Positions 1 through 8,057 are shown, counted from the stretch's first letter. The stretch: DNA of 64,000 nt from Deltaproteobacteria bacterium (GCA_005774545.1 VAUL01000008.1:1-64000); one strand, 5' to 3'. Notes: generated from the letters alone by a model not told the origin. Numbers and translations: made by a program.

Positions 1-433
1 CCCCCTCATAAATTCCCACCCGCTTGCTCTCCCGCGGCCCGGCCACGTTGAGCACGCGGATCGCATTGGCCGCCAGCCAGCCCCGCACCGCCGCTGCATC
101 GGGATGCCCCGGCGCGTCGAGCTGCACCAAAAGGCACGGCTTGCCGCGCTCCCCGGCATAGGTGACCGTCAGCAGCGTGCCGCCGTCCAGCTCCCCCAGG
201 TTGAAGACCAGCGTGCCGTCGGCCGCGCGGACGTTGCGCCGGGTGCGCACGGAGTGGATCGGCGATCTGGTCTCGGTGAGCGGATAGCGCGCCGCAATCG
301 GTCCATCCTCGGCCCGCCGCCCGGCCGGGCACCAGCCCCCCGCCGGGATGCCCAGTTCCAGCGCCACATCGAGCGCCGCCCGATCGGCCCCGCTCTGCCC
401 GCCGGAGATGATCCTGTCGACCGGAAACGCCAA
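1..433 (-). CDS. Putative molybdenum carrier / circularly permuted YpsA SLOG-family protein (partial, runs off window start)
   Basis: Reading the minus strand in the frame that stays open to the window edge gives a glycine-rich nucleotide-binding start ([20 protein letters not shown]), then [17 protein letters not shown], an [21 protein letters not shown] segment and a late [16 protein letters not shown]. This is the pattern of the family annotated as putative molybdenum carrier, a Rossmann-like SLOG domain thought to bind a nucleotide-type ligand. About 140 codons are visible and the C-terminus is missing. I place the start at a TTG at 433, just before the conserved GG motif. The frame stays open further upstream through repeat-like DNA, so the start is uncertain. 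Family confidence is good; the biochemical role is not established. Confidence 0.75.
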   Translation of the reverse strand, partial: MAFPVDRIISGGQSGADRAALDVALELGIPAGGWCPAGRRAEDGPIAARYPLTETRSPIHSVRTRRNVRAADGTLVFNLGELDGGTLLTVTYAGERGKPCLLVQLDAPGHPDAAAVRGWLAANAIRVLNVAGPRESKRVGIYEG

Positions 434-519
434 CGCCCTGCCCTCTCCCCGAAGGAGACGGAAACCATCAAGCCCGCCTTCGCCAAACGTCCCCGTTCCG
501 CCGCCGCCGGAGGCGGATG

Positions 520-720
520 GATGAATGTCGATCAGCCGGACCAGCTGTCTGAGCGCAGCGAGTTCTGGTCCGGCCGGCATTCATCTGTCCGACACCGGGC
601 ACCCTGCGCAGCAGGGCCAGGCGGAGGGGACCACGTCCTTTGGGAGCCGACCCTTTGGACGAGCAAAGGGTCGGGCGGGGTCCGGGGTCGCAGATCCCGG
701 GGACTTGCCCTTCGCAGACA
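520..720. repeat. Noncoding stem-rich repeat-like element between the SLOG gene and the HEPN gene
   Basis: The 386-base gap 434-819 has no convincing gene but carries at least three stems. An imperfect palindrome spans 520-585, with outer arms GATGAATG/CATTCATC and inner arms CCGGACCAG (536-544) / CTGGTCCGG (565-573). A short hairpin has CCCTGC at 602-607 and GCAGGG at 611-616. A perfect 11-bp stem has CCGACCCTTTG at 647-657 and CAAAGGGTCGG at 664-674. The layout resembles interspersed noncoding repeats of proteobacterial genomes. The last stem could also terminate transcription from the minus strand. Confidence 0.5.
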
Positions 721-819
721 TATCGTCTCCGCCGCACCGCATCCCAGGGGGACAAATTCAATGCTGTTCCCGAACACAACAAAATCGTCCGCCCCGGCCG
801 CCTCGGCCAGTTCAGCCGG

Positions 820-1254
820 TCACAACAATTCCGGCCGATTCTCCCTCAACCACCGCTCGACATCCATTAGCAACTCCGTCGCCTGCACCATGCAGACCTC
901 GACCGACCCCTGATCGACATAGCTACCGAGATAATCGGCGGCGTTGCGCTTGCGGCGCATAGCGTCCAATACGATCATCCGATCCTTCGACAAACCGATC
1001 GTCAGCGGCAGCGACTGGAGCATGATCTGATGGTGCCCACGGCTGTCGGCCCGGTAGCCGTGGGCCAGCAACGCCACCAACGCCAACTGCATGATCGCTT
1101 TGTAGGCCGCATCGAAACGGGTCTCCAGACTGATCGCCGCGACATCGGCATCGGCCAGATTGCGACGGGCCGCCTCAAGAAGCGGCTGAACCTCAGACCG
1201 ATCTGTGACGTGGCTCTTGAGCTGCCCGATCTTCAACAAGTTTTCCAAAGTCAT
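820..1254 (-). CDS. HEPN-domain protein, presumed toxin of an MNT/HEPN pair
   Basis: This 144-residue, mostly helical protein follows and overlaps an MNT nucleotidyltransferase, the usual position and size of HEPN toxins, which are RNases in the characterised pairs. The canonical Rx4-6H motif is not obvious. The closest candidate is an RNAADY stretch at about residues 103-108, where HEPN proteins often carry RN..xH/Y. Its start lies 62 bases inside the upstream gene, implying translational coupling. Family assignment rests on context plus fold-like composition. Toxicity and nuclease activity are inferred. Confidence 0.75.
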   Translation of the reverse strand: MTLENLLKIGQLKSHVTDRSEVQPLLEAARRNLADADVAAISLETRFDAAYKAIMQLALVALLAHGYRADSRGHHQIMLQSLPLTIGLSKDRMIVLDAMRRKRNAADYLGSYVDQGSVEVCMVQATELLMDVERWLRENRPELL

Positions 1255-1828
1255 ACGCCCCTCCCTTTACGAAAATTTTAGCTTCGCCGGCAATCCGGCG
1301 GACAAAGCGGTCGCCCGCATGATATTTGCTTATAAACTCCTCCCGGTTCATCACCACCGGGTTCACCTCGCGCCCCAAAAGGGCGTGAGTCTCGACCAGG
1401 GCACCGGCCAAAGCGACGAAATCCAGCGTCCCCAACACGAACAGATCGATATCGCTGCTGCTGCGCTCCTGTCCCTGCGCCATCGAACCGAAGACAAAAG
1501 CCAACTCCACCTTGCCGTCGAGCGGCAGCAGCGCATCGCGCAGCACATCGGCCAGCCCGGCCGTCTTGCGGAAGATCGCGGCCAGTTCCGCGAAGATCGG
1601 GCACTCGCGATTGGCGCAGTAGCGCACCTGGTTGCCAGCCTCCTCGCGCAGCAGCAGGCCGGCATCATGCAACTGCTTCAGTTCACGGTGCAGCGACCCG
1701 GGCACGACCCCCGTCAGCCGCGCAATCTCGCGCACATAGAAGCGCTCCTCCGGTCGGAGCAACAGCAAAGCCAGGATCTGCCGACGGTAGCCGCTGAACA
1801 GGAGTTCGATCAATCGTGAACCGGTCAT
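1193..1828 (-). CDS. MNT-type nucleotidyltransferase with N-terminal winged helix (presumed antitoxin)
   Basis: The 211-residue product has two parts. Residues about 25-75 read as a winged helix-turn-helix (FYVREIARLTGVVPGSLHRE). Residues about 108-190 carry the polymerase-beta-like minimal nucleotidyltransferase signature GSMAQG (114-119) followed by SDIDL (125-129). In characterised MNT/HEPN modules the MNT protein neutralises the HEPN partner by modifying it with nucleotides. The HTH suggests it also represses the pair. A GAGG ribosome site stands 5 bases before the ATG at 1828. The gene overlaps the HEPN gene by 62 bases, longer than usual, so both should be made from one message. Confidence 0.85.
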   Translation of the reverse strand: MTGSRLIELLFSGYRRQILALLLLRPEERFYVREIARLTGVVPGSLHRELKQLHDAGLLLREEAGNQVRYCANRECPIFAELAAIFRKTAGLADVLRDALLPLDGKVELAFVFGSMAQGQERSSSDIDLFVLGTLDFVALAGALVETHALLGREVNPVVMNREEFISKYHAGDRFVRRIAGEAKIFVKGGAYDFGKLVEDRAAQEPRHRSV

Positions 1829-1931
1829 CTTGCCTCACCAGAATTTGTTCTCATTTGCGCTTCAATTGTAGCCAAAAAGAGAACGTTTGCAAGGCAAAAC
1901 AGCACAACCGCCCGTCCCGGCCCGGCACTCT

Positions 1932-2285
1932 TTACCCCTTCTCCTCCCCGCGCTTTATCAGCGGGCTGAGGGCGAAATTGACGATGGCAAGGACGATGCC
2001 GAAGAGCAGCGCCCACCAGAAGCCGCTCACCGCGAAACCGGGGACGATGGCGGCGGCCAGCAGGATCATCAGGGCGTTGATGACCAGGGTGAACAGACCC
2101 AGGGTGAGGATGTTCAGCGGCAGGGTGAAAAGGATCAGGATCGGCCGGATGACGGCGTTGACCAGCCCGAGGACCAGGGCCGTGACCAGGGCGGCAAAGA
2201 ACCCCTCGACCGCGACCCCCGGGAGCAGATAGGCGGTGATGATGATTGCCACGCCGCCGACCAGCCATTGCAGCAGAAAACCCAT
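1932..2285 (-). CDS. Phage-holin-4-2 / YvlD-like small membrane protein
   Basis: This 117-residue protein is nearly all membrane: about four hydrophobic segments with polar turns and the NAVIRPILILFTLPLNILTL core typical of the YvlD/'phage holin family 4' proteins. That family is widespread in non-phage bacteria, and YvlD is linked to envelope stress in Bacillus. The ATG at 2285 is chosen because AGGGGG stands directly upstream. A longer in-frame start at 2369 would run through the leader terminator. The gene is monocistronic and sits behind a GEMM riboswitch with an intrinsic terminator, so it should be switched by a cyclic dinucleotide. The cellular role is unknown. Confidence 0.85.
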   Translation of the reverse strand: MGFLLQWLVGGVAIIITAYLLPGVAVEGFFAALVTALVLGLVNAVIRPILILFTLPLNILTLGLFTLVINALMILLAAAIVPGFAVSGFWWALLFGIVLAIVNFALSPLIKRGEEKG

Positions 2286-2304
2286 GGATGTACCCCCTGA
2301 AAGC

Positions 2305-2339
2305 AAAAAAGAGGGGATCGCGCCAGGCGCGACACCCTC
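2305..2339 (-). terminator. Intrinsic terminator in the riboswitch leader of the YvlD-like gene
   Basis: On the minus strand a GC-rich stem (GAGGG..TCGCGCC / GGCGCGA..CCCTC) ends in six T. It lies between the riboswitch and the ribosome site of the downstream gene, so it can act as the expression platform, read through or formed depending on ligand. Confidence 0.85.
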
Positions 2340-2370
2340 CCCGTTAATTAGCCATCGAAACAGCAGCATT

Positions 2371-2462
2371 CACCATTCGGCAACCCGGCGGTCCGCCATC
2401 GCCTTGCGACAGGGATCCGTAGCTTTGCGACACCGGGTCACCCCGGCTGTGCCCTGAACGAA
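2371..2462 (-). promoter_or_regulatory. GEMM-class cyclic-dinucleotide riboswitch
   Basis: Read on the minus strand the leader has the GEMM-I landmarks in order: AGGGCACAGCC, a short helix closed by a GUGA (GNRA) tetraloop, GUCGCAAAGC, a second helix (ACGGAUCC pairing with GGACCG, inner stem UGUCGC/GCGAUG), then the closing CCGGGUUGCCGAAUGG. It is followed by an intrinsic terminator and the YvlD-like gene, and preceded by a sigma70 promoter whose start site would fall at about 2465. GEMM-I binds c-di-GMP; a Geobacter-enriched subclass binds 3',3'-cGAMP. I cannot settle the ligand by eye. Confidence 0.85.
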
Positions 2463-2471
2463 TATCGAGTG

Positions 2472-2500
2472 ATATTAATGCGTTTTGATCAAGCCGTCAA
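2472..2500 (-). promoter_or_regulatory. Sigma70-type promoter for the riboswitch leader
   Basis: Minus-strand TTGACG (2495-2500), a 17-base spacer and TAATAT (2472-2477) put the transcription start at about 2465, right at the 5' end of the GEMM aptamer. Confidence 0.75.
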
Positions 2501-2530
2501 TGCCCGGAATCCCCGCCGCCCCCCGGTTCG

Positions 2531-3430
2531 TTACGGGAGCGGCAGGGCCGGCTCGCCGCTGTGCGCCGCGGCGATCAGCAAGGCGGCGGCATCCTGCAGC
2601 CCCGCCTCGCTGTCCGCGGGGTGCTCCCGGACATAGTCGTAGAGATCGCCGGCCATCGCCCGGAAGCACGGCCGCCCCAGCGCCTGGACGTAGGCGGCGG
2701 TCCGGCGGCGGATCGGGAACGGGCGCCCCACCGGGAACTCCTTGAAGCCGGCCTCGACCGGGTCGAAGCGCACGAACTGCTCGTAGTAGGCGTGCACGTC
2801 GCGGGCCGGCCCGTACCCCTGCTGCACCGCTCGCGCCAGCCAGTCGAAGGCCGCGAGCGGGTCGGCCTTGACCGCCGTCCCCTTCATCAGGAAGCTGCCG
2901 TACATGTACTGCCCCCGGGCGGAGCCGAGCTCGGCCGCCCGGCGGTAGCAGCCGCACGCGGTCTGCTCGTCCTCCACCACGACGGCTCCTTCGTAATAGA
3001 GATCGCCGAGCCTGACCAGGGCGTCGGCATCGCTTTGCGCCGCGGCCTTACGCAGCCACTTCAGGGCCAGGCGGACGCTCCGGCGCACGCCGGTCCCCGA
3101 CAGGTAGCAGTTGCCGAGGGTGAGCTGGGCGGGGGCATAGCCTTGCGCCGCCGCAAACCTGTACATGAGGACCGCCTCCTTCAGATCCTTCGTGATCACG
3201 ATCCCGCTGAAGCGGCAGTAGGCGATGAAGGTGATGGCCCGGACGTGGCGCTGCCGCGCCGCATCGGCGCACAGCTCGACAGCCCGGCGCGGGTCCTCGG
3301 GCACCCCGTCCCCCTGGAAGTAGCGCAGCCCGGCCCAGTACTGGCAGTCGGCATCGCCCTGCTCGGCCCGCCGCAGCAGTTCCTCGACCGGCAGCGGGTT
3401 TTCGATGGGTTTCCTGGAATGGCCCTGCAT
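2531..3430 (-). CDS. Sel1-repeat (SEL1-like TPR) protein
   Basis: This 299-residue protein has tandem about 36-residue Sel1 units from residue 20 to about 190. Examples are CQYWAGLRYFQGDGVPEDPR, AQLTLGNCYLSGTGV and ALVRLGDLYYEGAVV, each with the A..LG..Y..G.GV pattern. Sel1 repeats form superhelical scaffolds for protein contacts. The C-terminal third (about 200-299) has no repeat I recognise. There is no signal peptide, so a cytoplasmic location is likely. The ATG at 3430 is chosen for the GGAGG seven bases upstream. It follows a small related gene by 35 bases, so both are probably one operon. The partner is unknown. Confidence 0.85.
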   Translation of the reverse strand: MQGHSRKPIENPLPVEELLRRAEQGDADCQYWAGLRYFQGDGVPEDPRRAVELCADAARQRHVRAITFIAYCRFSGIVITKDLKEAVLMYRFAAAQGYAPAQLTLGNCYLSGTGVRRSVRLALKWLRKAAAQSDADALVRLGDLYYEGAVVVEDEQTACGCYRRAAELGSARGQYMYGSFLMKGTAVKADPLAAFDWLARAVQQGYGPARDVHAYYEQFVRFDPVEAGFKEFPVGRPFPIRRRTAAYVQALGRPCFRAMAGDLYDYVREHPADSEAGLQDAAALLIAAAHSGEPALPLP

Positions 3431-3465
3431 AAGCACCTCCAGAGAGACTCGACCGGACCGGTCGA

Positions 3466-3804
3466 TCAGTGAAAATGTTTCCTGTTCATGGCCTGCAGCA
3501 TGGTGCGCGTGTCCTCCTCGGCAAAGAGAATCTCCCCGCGGGACATCCGCCGTGCCAACTGCGCCAGCAGCGGGACAGCCTCCGCCTGCCCCTTGACGGC
3601 GGCCAGGCTCCAGCACGCATAGGCAAGCGCACGCTCCTCCCGCCGCAGGTGCACATACCCCATCGGGATCAGCGTCTGGTAGTCCCCCTCGCAGAGATTG
3701 ACGAACAGGAGCATGTAAAGCTCATCGTCCGTGATCTCCGGATCGGAAGAGAGTTCCGTCCACCCCTCGGCCACCGCCGCCCCCTTGTCAGTTGGAGTTT
3801 TCAT
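3466..3804 (-). CDS. Small hypothetical protein, Sel1/TPR-like
   Basis: The 112-residue product has an acidic N-terminus and a helical repeat-like centre (RREERALAYACWSLAAVKGQAEAVPLLAQLARRM) similar in spacing to one Sel1/TPR unit. It stands immediately upstream of the Sel1-repeat gene on the same strand and probably acts with it. The ATG at 3804 opens the conserved-looking part. The ribosome site before it is weak, so the start is tentative. No function can be assigned. Confidence 0.65.
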   Translation of the reverse strand: MKTPTDKGAAVAEGWTELSSDPEITDDELYMLLFVNLCEGDYQTLIPMGYVHLRREERALAYACWSLAAVKGQAEAVPLLAQLARRMSRGEILFAEEDTRTMLQAMNRKHFH

Positions 3805-3908
3805 CACGCACCAAAACGTTACACCAACGATGCGACAGAATACGGCACAAGCAACCGGCCCACCCACGCCCGGATGCCAACCGGAAAAGCTGAACGACAG
3901 GAGGGGAC

Positions 3909-3941
3909 AAAGAAAAAGCCCCCTGCGAACAGGAGGCTTTT
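3909..3941 (-). terminator. Intrinsic terminator after tRNA-Leu
   Basis: Minus-strand AAGCCTCCTG / CAGGGGGCTT stem with a TTCG loop followed by a T-rich tract, ten bases after the tRNA 3' end. Confidence 0.85.
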
Positions 3942-3950
3942 CTGAAGACT

Positions 3951-4037
3951 TGGTGCCGAAGGCGAGACTCGAACTCGCACGGCCTTTCGACCGCCACCCC
4001 CTCAAGATGGTGTGTCTACCAATTCCACCACTTCGGC
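3951..4037 (-). tRNA. tRNA-Leu (anticodon GAG)
   Basis: An 87-base minus-strand tRNA with acceptor GCCGAAG/CTTCGGC, a long variable arm typical of leucine tRNAs, T-arm GCGAGTTCGAGTCTCGC and an encoded 3' CCA. The anticodon stem CCATC/GGTGG encloses TTGAGGG, giving anticodon GAG. It has its own promoter and terminator. Confidence 0.95.
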
Positions 4038-4048
4038 AAGGGACTGTC

Positions 4049-4078
4049 TATATACCTGCCTTGTTGCGCTCTTGTCAA
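4049..4078 (-). promoter_or_regulatory. Promoter of tRNA-Leu
   Basis: Minus-strand TTGACA (4073-4078), an 18-base spacer and TATATA (4049-4054), about 12 bases before the mature 5' end at 4037. Confidence 0.8.
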
Positions 4079-4121
4079 GAGCGTTTGCGGCCGGCGGCAT
4101 GCCGCCCCGCAGTCGATGCGG

Positions 4122-4745
4122 TCAGAGCGCCTTCTTGTTGACCGCCTGCTGGAAATCGTTCGACGCGTAATCCGCCGCCGCCTGGTTCAGCGCCTTGGTC
4201 AGCGCCTCGTTGATCACCCGCTCGAACTCGCCCGAAGCACCGATCCACAGCACGTTCGACTGGTCCGCCTGAACGGTCCGCTCCCACAGCACCGCCTGGT
4301 TTACCGGGCTGACGACCCGGGTCTTCACCTCGACGTTGTGCCAGACCTTCATGTACAGATCGAGCCAGAACTCGACGATCTCCCCCTCGACCACGGCATC
4401 GAACTTGACCTGCTGGGCGTCGGCGCCCGGCTCCCCCTGGATCACCGCATTGTAGCCGGCCTCCCGGAGAGCCCCCGCGAAGTAGCCGGTGAGCAGCCCC
4501 TCCAGCGTCTGGCCGTCCTTGAGCCCGACGTGGCCGAGGACCATGCCGAAGCCGTTGCGCTTGTTGCCGATGTACTGGTGCTCCTCCTTGCGCCGGTCGA
4601 CGAAGGTGCGAACCAGGATGTTGCCGCTCTTCTTGGCCTCGATCTTCGCCAGCGGCTCATGGGTGACATTGAGCGGGGTGGTTCCGATGGCACAGCCGCC
4701 GAGCAGCAGCGCCGCCAGGCCGATCATCGTCAGCTTTCTGAACAT
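4122..4745 (-). CDS. Lipoprotein, YajG-like family
   Basis: The 207-residue protein opens with a lipoprotein signal (MFRKLTMIGLAALLLGGC; lipobox LGGC, Cys18). The mature part has the layout of YajG/DUF4136-type outer-membrane lipoproteins: an early NILVRTFVDRRKE strand, a GYFAGALREAGYNAV helix and a late WERTVQADQS..FERVINEALTKALNQAAADYAS helix. Such proteins are usually outer-membrane attached, and their role is poorly known. It stands alone downstream of no obvious partner. Family assignment is moderate. Confidence 0.75.
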   Translation of the reverse strand: MFRKLTMIGLAALLLGGCAIGTTPLNVTHEPLAKIEAKKSGNILVRTFVDRRKEEHQYIGNKRNGFGMVLGHVGLKDGQTLEGLLTGYFAGALREAGYNAVIQGEPGADAQQVKFDAVVEGEIVEFWLDLYMKVWHNVEVKTRVVSPVNQAVLWERTVQADQSNVLWIGASGEFERVINEALTKALNQAAADYASNDFQQAVNKKAL

Positions 4746-4908
4746 GCCTCCTCCTTGTCGTCACACGGTGATGGGTTAGCGCCGCAGCAGCCGGCAAATA
4801 TTGAAACGTAGCACAAATTGTCTCACAAAAATCTGACGGCCGCGGCCCCGGCCCGGGGACCCTCACAGGACCGCTCGCTCGGCCCGCAACCGCCGGGCGG
4901 CACAGAAG

Positions 4909-5211
4909 TCACGCCTGCAGCTTCTCCTGCACGCTGCGCACCTTGTCCTCCATGTTCTGCGTGCGGTCGGTACGGGTGCCCAGCTTGATGGTGGTGGTGA
5001 TGCGCGGCGCCCCCATCGCGTGCACCACCTCGTGGCAGCGCCGGACCGCCGCGAACACCTCGTCCCACTCCCCTTCGACGTTGGTGCCGTAGGCATGCAG
5101 CGCGGTCTTCAGGCCGGCCTCGGCCAGCACCTTCTCGCACGCGGCGACGTACGGCGAGAGCGACACCCCGACGCCGAGCGGCACGATGCACAGGTCGATC
5201 ATCACCTTCAT
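4909..5211 (-). CDS. MTH1187-family thiamine-binding protein
   Basis: The 100-residue protein matches the MTH1187/YkoF-like ferredoxin-fold family: MKVMIDLCIVPLGVGVSLSP at the start, ALHAYGTNVEGEWDEVFAAV in the centre and RITTTIKLGTRTDR near the end. These small proteins bind thiamine or related pyrimidine ligands in the cytosol. The size is normal for the family. The ATG at 5211 is preceded by GGAGG at a normal distance, which rules out the longer frame. No thiamine genes are adjacent, so the physiological link is inferred from family only. Confidence 0.9.
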   Translation of the reverse strand: MKVMIDLCIVPLGVGVSLSPYVAACEKVLAEAGLKTALHAYGTNVEGEWDEVFAAVRRCHEVVHAMGAPRITTTIKLGTRTDRTQNMEDKVRSVQEKLQA

Positions 5212-5363
5212 TTCGGTTCCTCCAGGACGGAATCGGCGCCGCCGGCCGCGCGCCGGCACCGCGGCGGTTTGACAAGGACGGCTTGGTGAGCTAGACAGAA
5301 ACAGGGAGGGGACGGACCGCGCGACGGCAGGCGACCGGCGGCGCCCCCACCGGAGAAGGAGCC

Positions 5364-5840
5364 ATGACCAGCGCCAACCAGATCGTCACCCTGACGGCCC
5401 GGCCGTTCACCCTCTACTCGTTGCGGATCGTCCCCCTCTGGGAGGGGGAAACCGAGCACTTCGAACTGGGCCGCGACCTGCAGCCGCTGATCGACACCAT
5501 CGTCAGGGACCGGTCGATCGCCGGGCTGGTCGGCGGCGACCTCAAGCCGATGCGCTTCTGCCAACTGGAACAGCAGGAGGCCATCGAACTCCCCGACACC
5601 GGCCGGATCTTCTACGCCCGCGACCGCACTCCGGTCTGGAAGGTGATGGTGCCGGCCGCGGGGATCTACAGCCGCGAAACGATCCTGAGCTGCCTGGCCA
5701 GGGGCGCCGGGCGCAACGTCGAGAAATACGAGAGCGCCCTCTTCCACGCCCCCATGGCCAACGCCTTCTACACCTTTTCCAGCAACGACATCCGCCCGGT
5801 CGACGCGACGGTCTTCGTCATCGAGCACCGGGAGCGCTAG
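5364..5840 (+). CDS. Conserved hypothetical protein
   Basis: A 158-residue soluble protein without signal peptide, membrane segment or a motif I know. It is divergently oriented from the thiamine-binding gene and convergent with the OYE homologue. GGAGAAGGAG precedes the ATG, and the codon use matches the neighbours, so it is real. It contains a hydrophobic strand pattern (FTLYSLRIVPLWEGETEHFELGRD) and a conserved-looking C-terminal SALFHAPMANAFYTFSSNDI. Function unknown. Confidence 0.75.
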   Translation: MTSANQIVTLTARPFTLYSLRIVPLWEGETEHFELGRDLQPLIDTIVRDRSIAGLVGGDLKPMRFCQLEQQEAIELPDTGRIFYARDRTPVWKVMVPAAGIYSRETILSCLARGAGRNVEKYESALFHAPMANAFYTFSSNDIRPVDATVFVIEHRER

Positions 5841-5859
5841 CGTCCCCGGCACCGCCCGT

Positions 5860-6957
5860 CTACCCCTTCTCCGCCACCACGCAGCGGACCCCCTCCCCCT
5901 TGAGCCCCGGCCGGAAGCAGCCGTTGCAGGAGATGCAGGCGGCCCGCGCCGGATCGCCCGCCTGCCAGCGCGCCGGCAGGTCGGGTTCACGGATCAGCGG
6001 GCGCGACAGGGCGACGGCCTCCACCCCCCCGGCCAGCGCCTGCTGCGCCACCTCGATGCTGCGGAAGCCGCCGACCGAAATCACCGGGCAGTCGACCGCC
6101 GCCTTGATCCCCAGCGCCAGGGCGAGGTTGTACCCCTCCTGGGCGGCCGTTTCGATCCTGGTGCGGACCGGGGTCTGGCTGCCGGACGCCGGGGTGCCGC
6201 CGCTGACCTCGATGGCGTCGATCCCCGCCCGGTCGAGGAGCCGTGCGGCGTACAGCGCATCGTCGACGCTCAACCCCCCCTCGACGAAATCGCAGCCGTT
6301 GAGCTTGATCAGCACCGGGAAGTCGGCCCCCACCTCCGCGCGGACGGCGGCGTAGACCTCCATCAGGAAGCGGCAGCGGTTCTCGACCGGCCCGCCGTAG
6401 TCGTCGCTGCGCCGGTTGGTCAGCGGCGAGAGGAACTGGTTGATCAGGTAGCCGTGGGCGCCGTGCAGCTGCACGGCGTCGCAGCCCCAGGCTTTGGCGC
6501 GGCCGGCCGCGGCGGCGAAGGCTGCCACCAGCCGGGCGATCTCCGCCCGACTCAGCTCTTGCGGCTCCTCGGGGAACTGGGCGACCTTGACCGCGGACGG
6601 GGCCAGCGGCTGCCGGCCGGCCCCCCGGCTGTCGGCCTGGCCGCCGGCGTGGACCAGCTGGATGCACAGCCGCCCGCCCTCGGCGTGGACGGCATCGGCC
6701 AGGGCGCGGTAGTCGGCGGCGAACGCGTCGTTATCGAGCCCCATCTTGCCGGGGAGCTGCTTCCCCTCGCGGCTGACGTAGGTATAGCCGCTGACGATCA
6801 GCCCCACCCCGCCGCGGGCCAGGGCCCGATAGCAGTCGATCAGCTTCGGCGTGGGCCGGCCGTCGGGATCGCACATCCCTTCCCAGGTCGCGGAACGGAC
6901 CAGACGGTTGCGCAGGGACAGGCCGTTGATGGCGAGGGGGTCGAAAAGTGTCGTCAT
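5860..6957 (-). CDS. NADH:flavin oxidoreductase (Old Yellow Enzyme family)
   Basis: The 365-residue product is an FMN-binding TIM barrel of the OYE/YqjM class. It starts LFDPLAINGLSLRNRLVRSAT, has the substrate-binding QLHGAHGYLINQFLSPLTNRR at mid-length and ends with a phosphate-binding SVGGFRS and ALSRPLIREPDL. A Cys cluster at the C-terminus (CISCNGCFRPG) recalls the Fe-S-containing dienoyl-CoA reductase-like branch, but the FAD/NAD half of that branch is missing. It should reduce activated C=C bonds with NAD(P)H. The start at 6957 gives AGGAG with seven-base spacing. Confidence 0.9.
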   Translation of the reverse strand: MTTLFDPLAINGLSLRNRLVRSATWEGMCDPDGRPTPKLIDCYRALARGGVGLIVSGYTYVSREGKQLPGKMGLDNDAFAADYRALADAVHAEGGRLCIQLVHAGGQADSRGAGRQPLAPSAVKVAQFPEEPQELSRAEIARLVAAFAAAAGRAKAWGCDAVQLHGAHGYLINQFLSPLTNRRSDDYGGPVENRCRFLMEVYAAVRAEVGADFPVLIKLNGCDFVEGGLSVDDALYAARLLDRAGIDAIEVSGGTPASGSQTPVRTRIETAAQEGYNLALALGIKAAVDCPVISVGGFRSIEVAQQALAGGVEAVALSRPLIREPDLPARWQAGDPARAACISCNGCFRPGLKGEGVRCVVAEKG

Positions 6958-7052
6958 AACCATTCTCCTACGAGTAACTGACAGGACCGGCACGGGCGTT
7001 TGTTGCGCAGCAACGGGTCCGGTAATCAAAAGAACTCCGGAAGGAGATTTCT

Positions 7053-7769
7053 TTATCTTGTCATTGAGAGATGTTTGCCGCCATTGGCCTTTTGCAAACT
7101 GATCCGCTCAAGAATCGCTTGATATCTTGGGGACTCGGCCAGGTGCCGGACGATGTTCTGAGCCAGGTAATTGCCGATCGGCGCTTGTATTCTCCGTTCC
7201 AGCAGCGGGGTAACGTCATCATCGTAGCGGATGAAAACCAGCCCTCCGAGGAGTCCGATAACCCCGGTTTCGAGCCAGGTGACCTGAGTCCAGGTCCTGT
7301 CCATTTCCGCATGCCTGATGCTGAGTTTCACGGGGATGGTGAACACATCGATCGGCGTGTTGTCATAAGCGTCGAGCAACTCGACATCAACTTCGTAATA
7401 CGGATAGTACACGTAACCGTTCCAGGCTGAAGCCCAGACCAGAAAACCAGGGAAATTTATCAGGAAATTATAGAGCGATCCGCTGTGATCCTCACGAATC
7501 GACACCCTGGCCAGGACATCGACCCGGGTCTTGCCGTCGTTGATATAAGGATAGACCACCTTGCCGGCGTAGCTGCGCAGCGCCTGGGTAGTGCCGTTGA
7601 TCAGCCGTTGCCCTTGAGGCGCAAGGATGCCAATGGACAGGTCCTTGGACAAGGGGGCAACCGCCGTCGTCTTATAGTCCTTGAGATTCTTGACTTCGAG
7701 GTGGTGTGAGCAGCCCTGAATGAACAGGAAAGAGCATGCGATGGCAAGAAACAACAGTCTGATGGACAT
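7053..7769 (-). CDS. Putative lipoprotein
   Basis: A 238-residue protein with a clear lipoprotein signal (MSIRLLFLAIACSFLFIQGC; Cys20). The mature region contains a long VDVLARVSIREDHSGSLYNFLINFPGFLVWASAWNGYVYYPYYEVDVELLDAYD stretch rich in aromatics, possibly membrane-associated, and a second hydrophobic patch near 170 (ETGVIGLLGGLVFI). It resembles uncharacterised outer-membrane lipoproteins. It is the last chromosomal gene before the tmRNA-targeted islands and was probably the native downstream neighbour of ssrA. Function unknown. Confidence 0.75.
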   Translation of the reverse strand: MSIRLLFLAIACSFLFIQGCSHHLEVKNLKDYKTTAVAPLSKDLSIGILAPQGQRLINGTTQALRSYAGKVVYPYINDGKTRVDVLARVSIREDHSGSLYNFLINFPGFLVWASAWNGYVYYPYYEVDVELLDAYDNTPIDVFTIPVKLSIRHAEMDRTWTQVTWLETGVIGLLGGLVFIRYDDDVTPLLERRIQAPIGNYLAQNIVRHLAESPRYQAILERISLQKANGGKHLSMTR

Positions 7770-8057
7770 ATGAAGCCCCCTTTAGAGATAATAATCGCGG
7801 TTTTTCGGGCAGATGCCTGCTCCCGCGCCATGGTCTCCCGCAAAGGCAAAAACCGCCGGCACCGGATCATTCACACCGGCGCAGACGGTCAAGCCTGAAC
7901 TCAATATAAATCTCTTCTGCCCATCATAGGCCCGACGCGGGGTTCTCCCCTTTTGGCGGCAGATTGCTCTTCTCAAGAGGCACATACCACCACACATGCC
8001 TCCAAAAGACCCGGATGGCAACATATCAAACCGCATGACACAGAACAACACAAAAGC

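Noticed and set aside
104-913. Long open frame on the plus strand
   Set aside because: It runs over the SLOG gene and the stem-rich spacer with no start site or motif. It is a GC-rich shadow frame.
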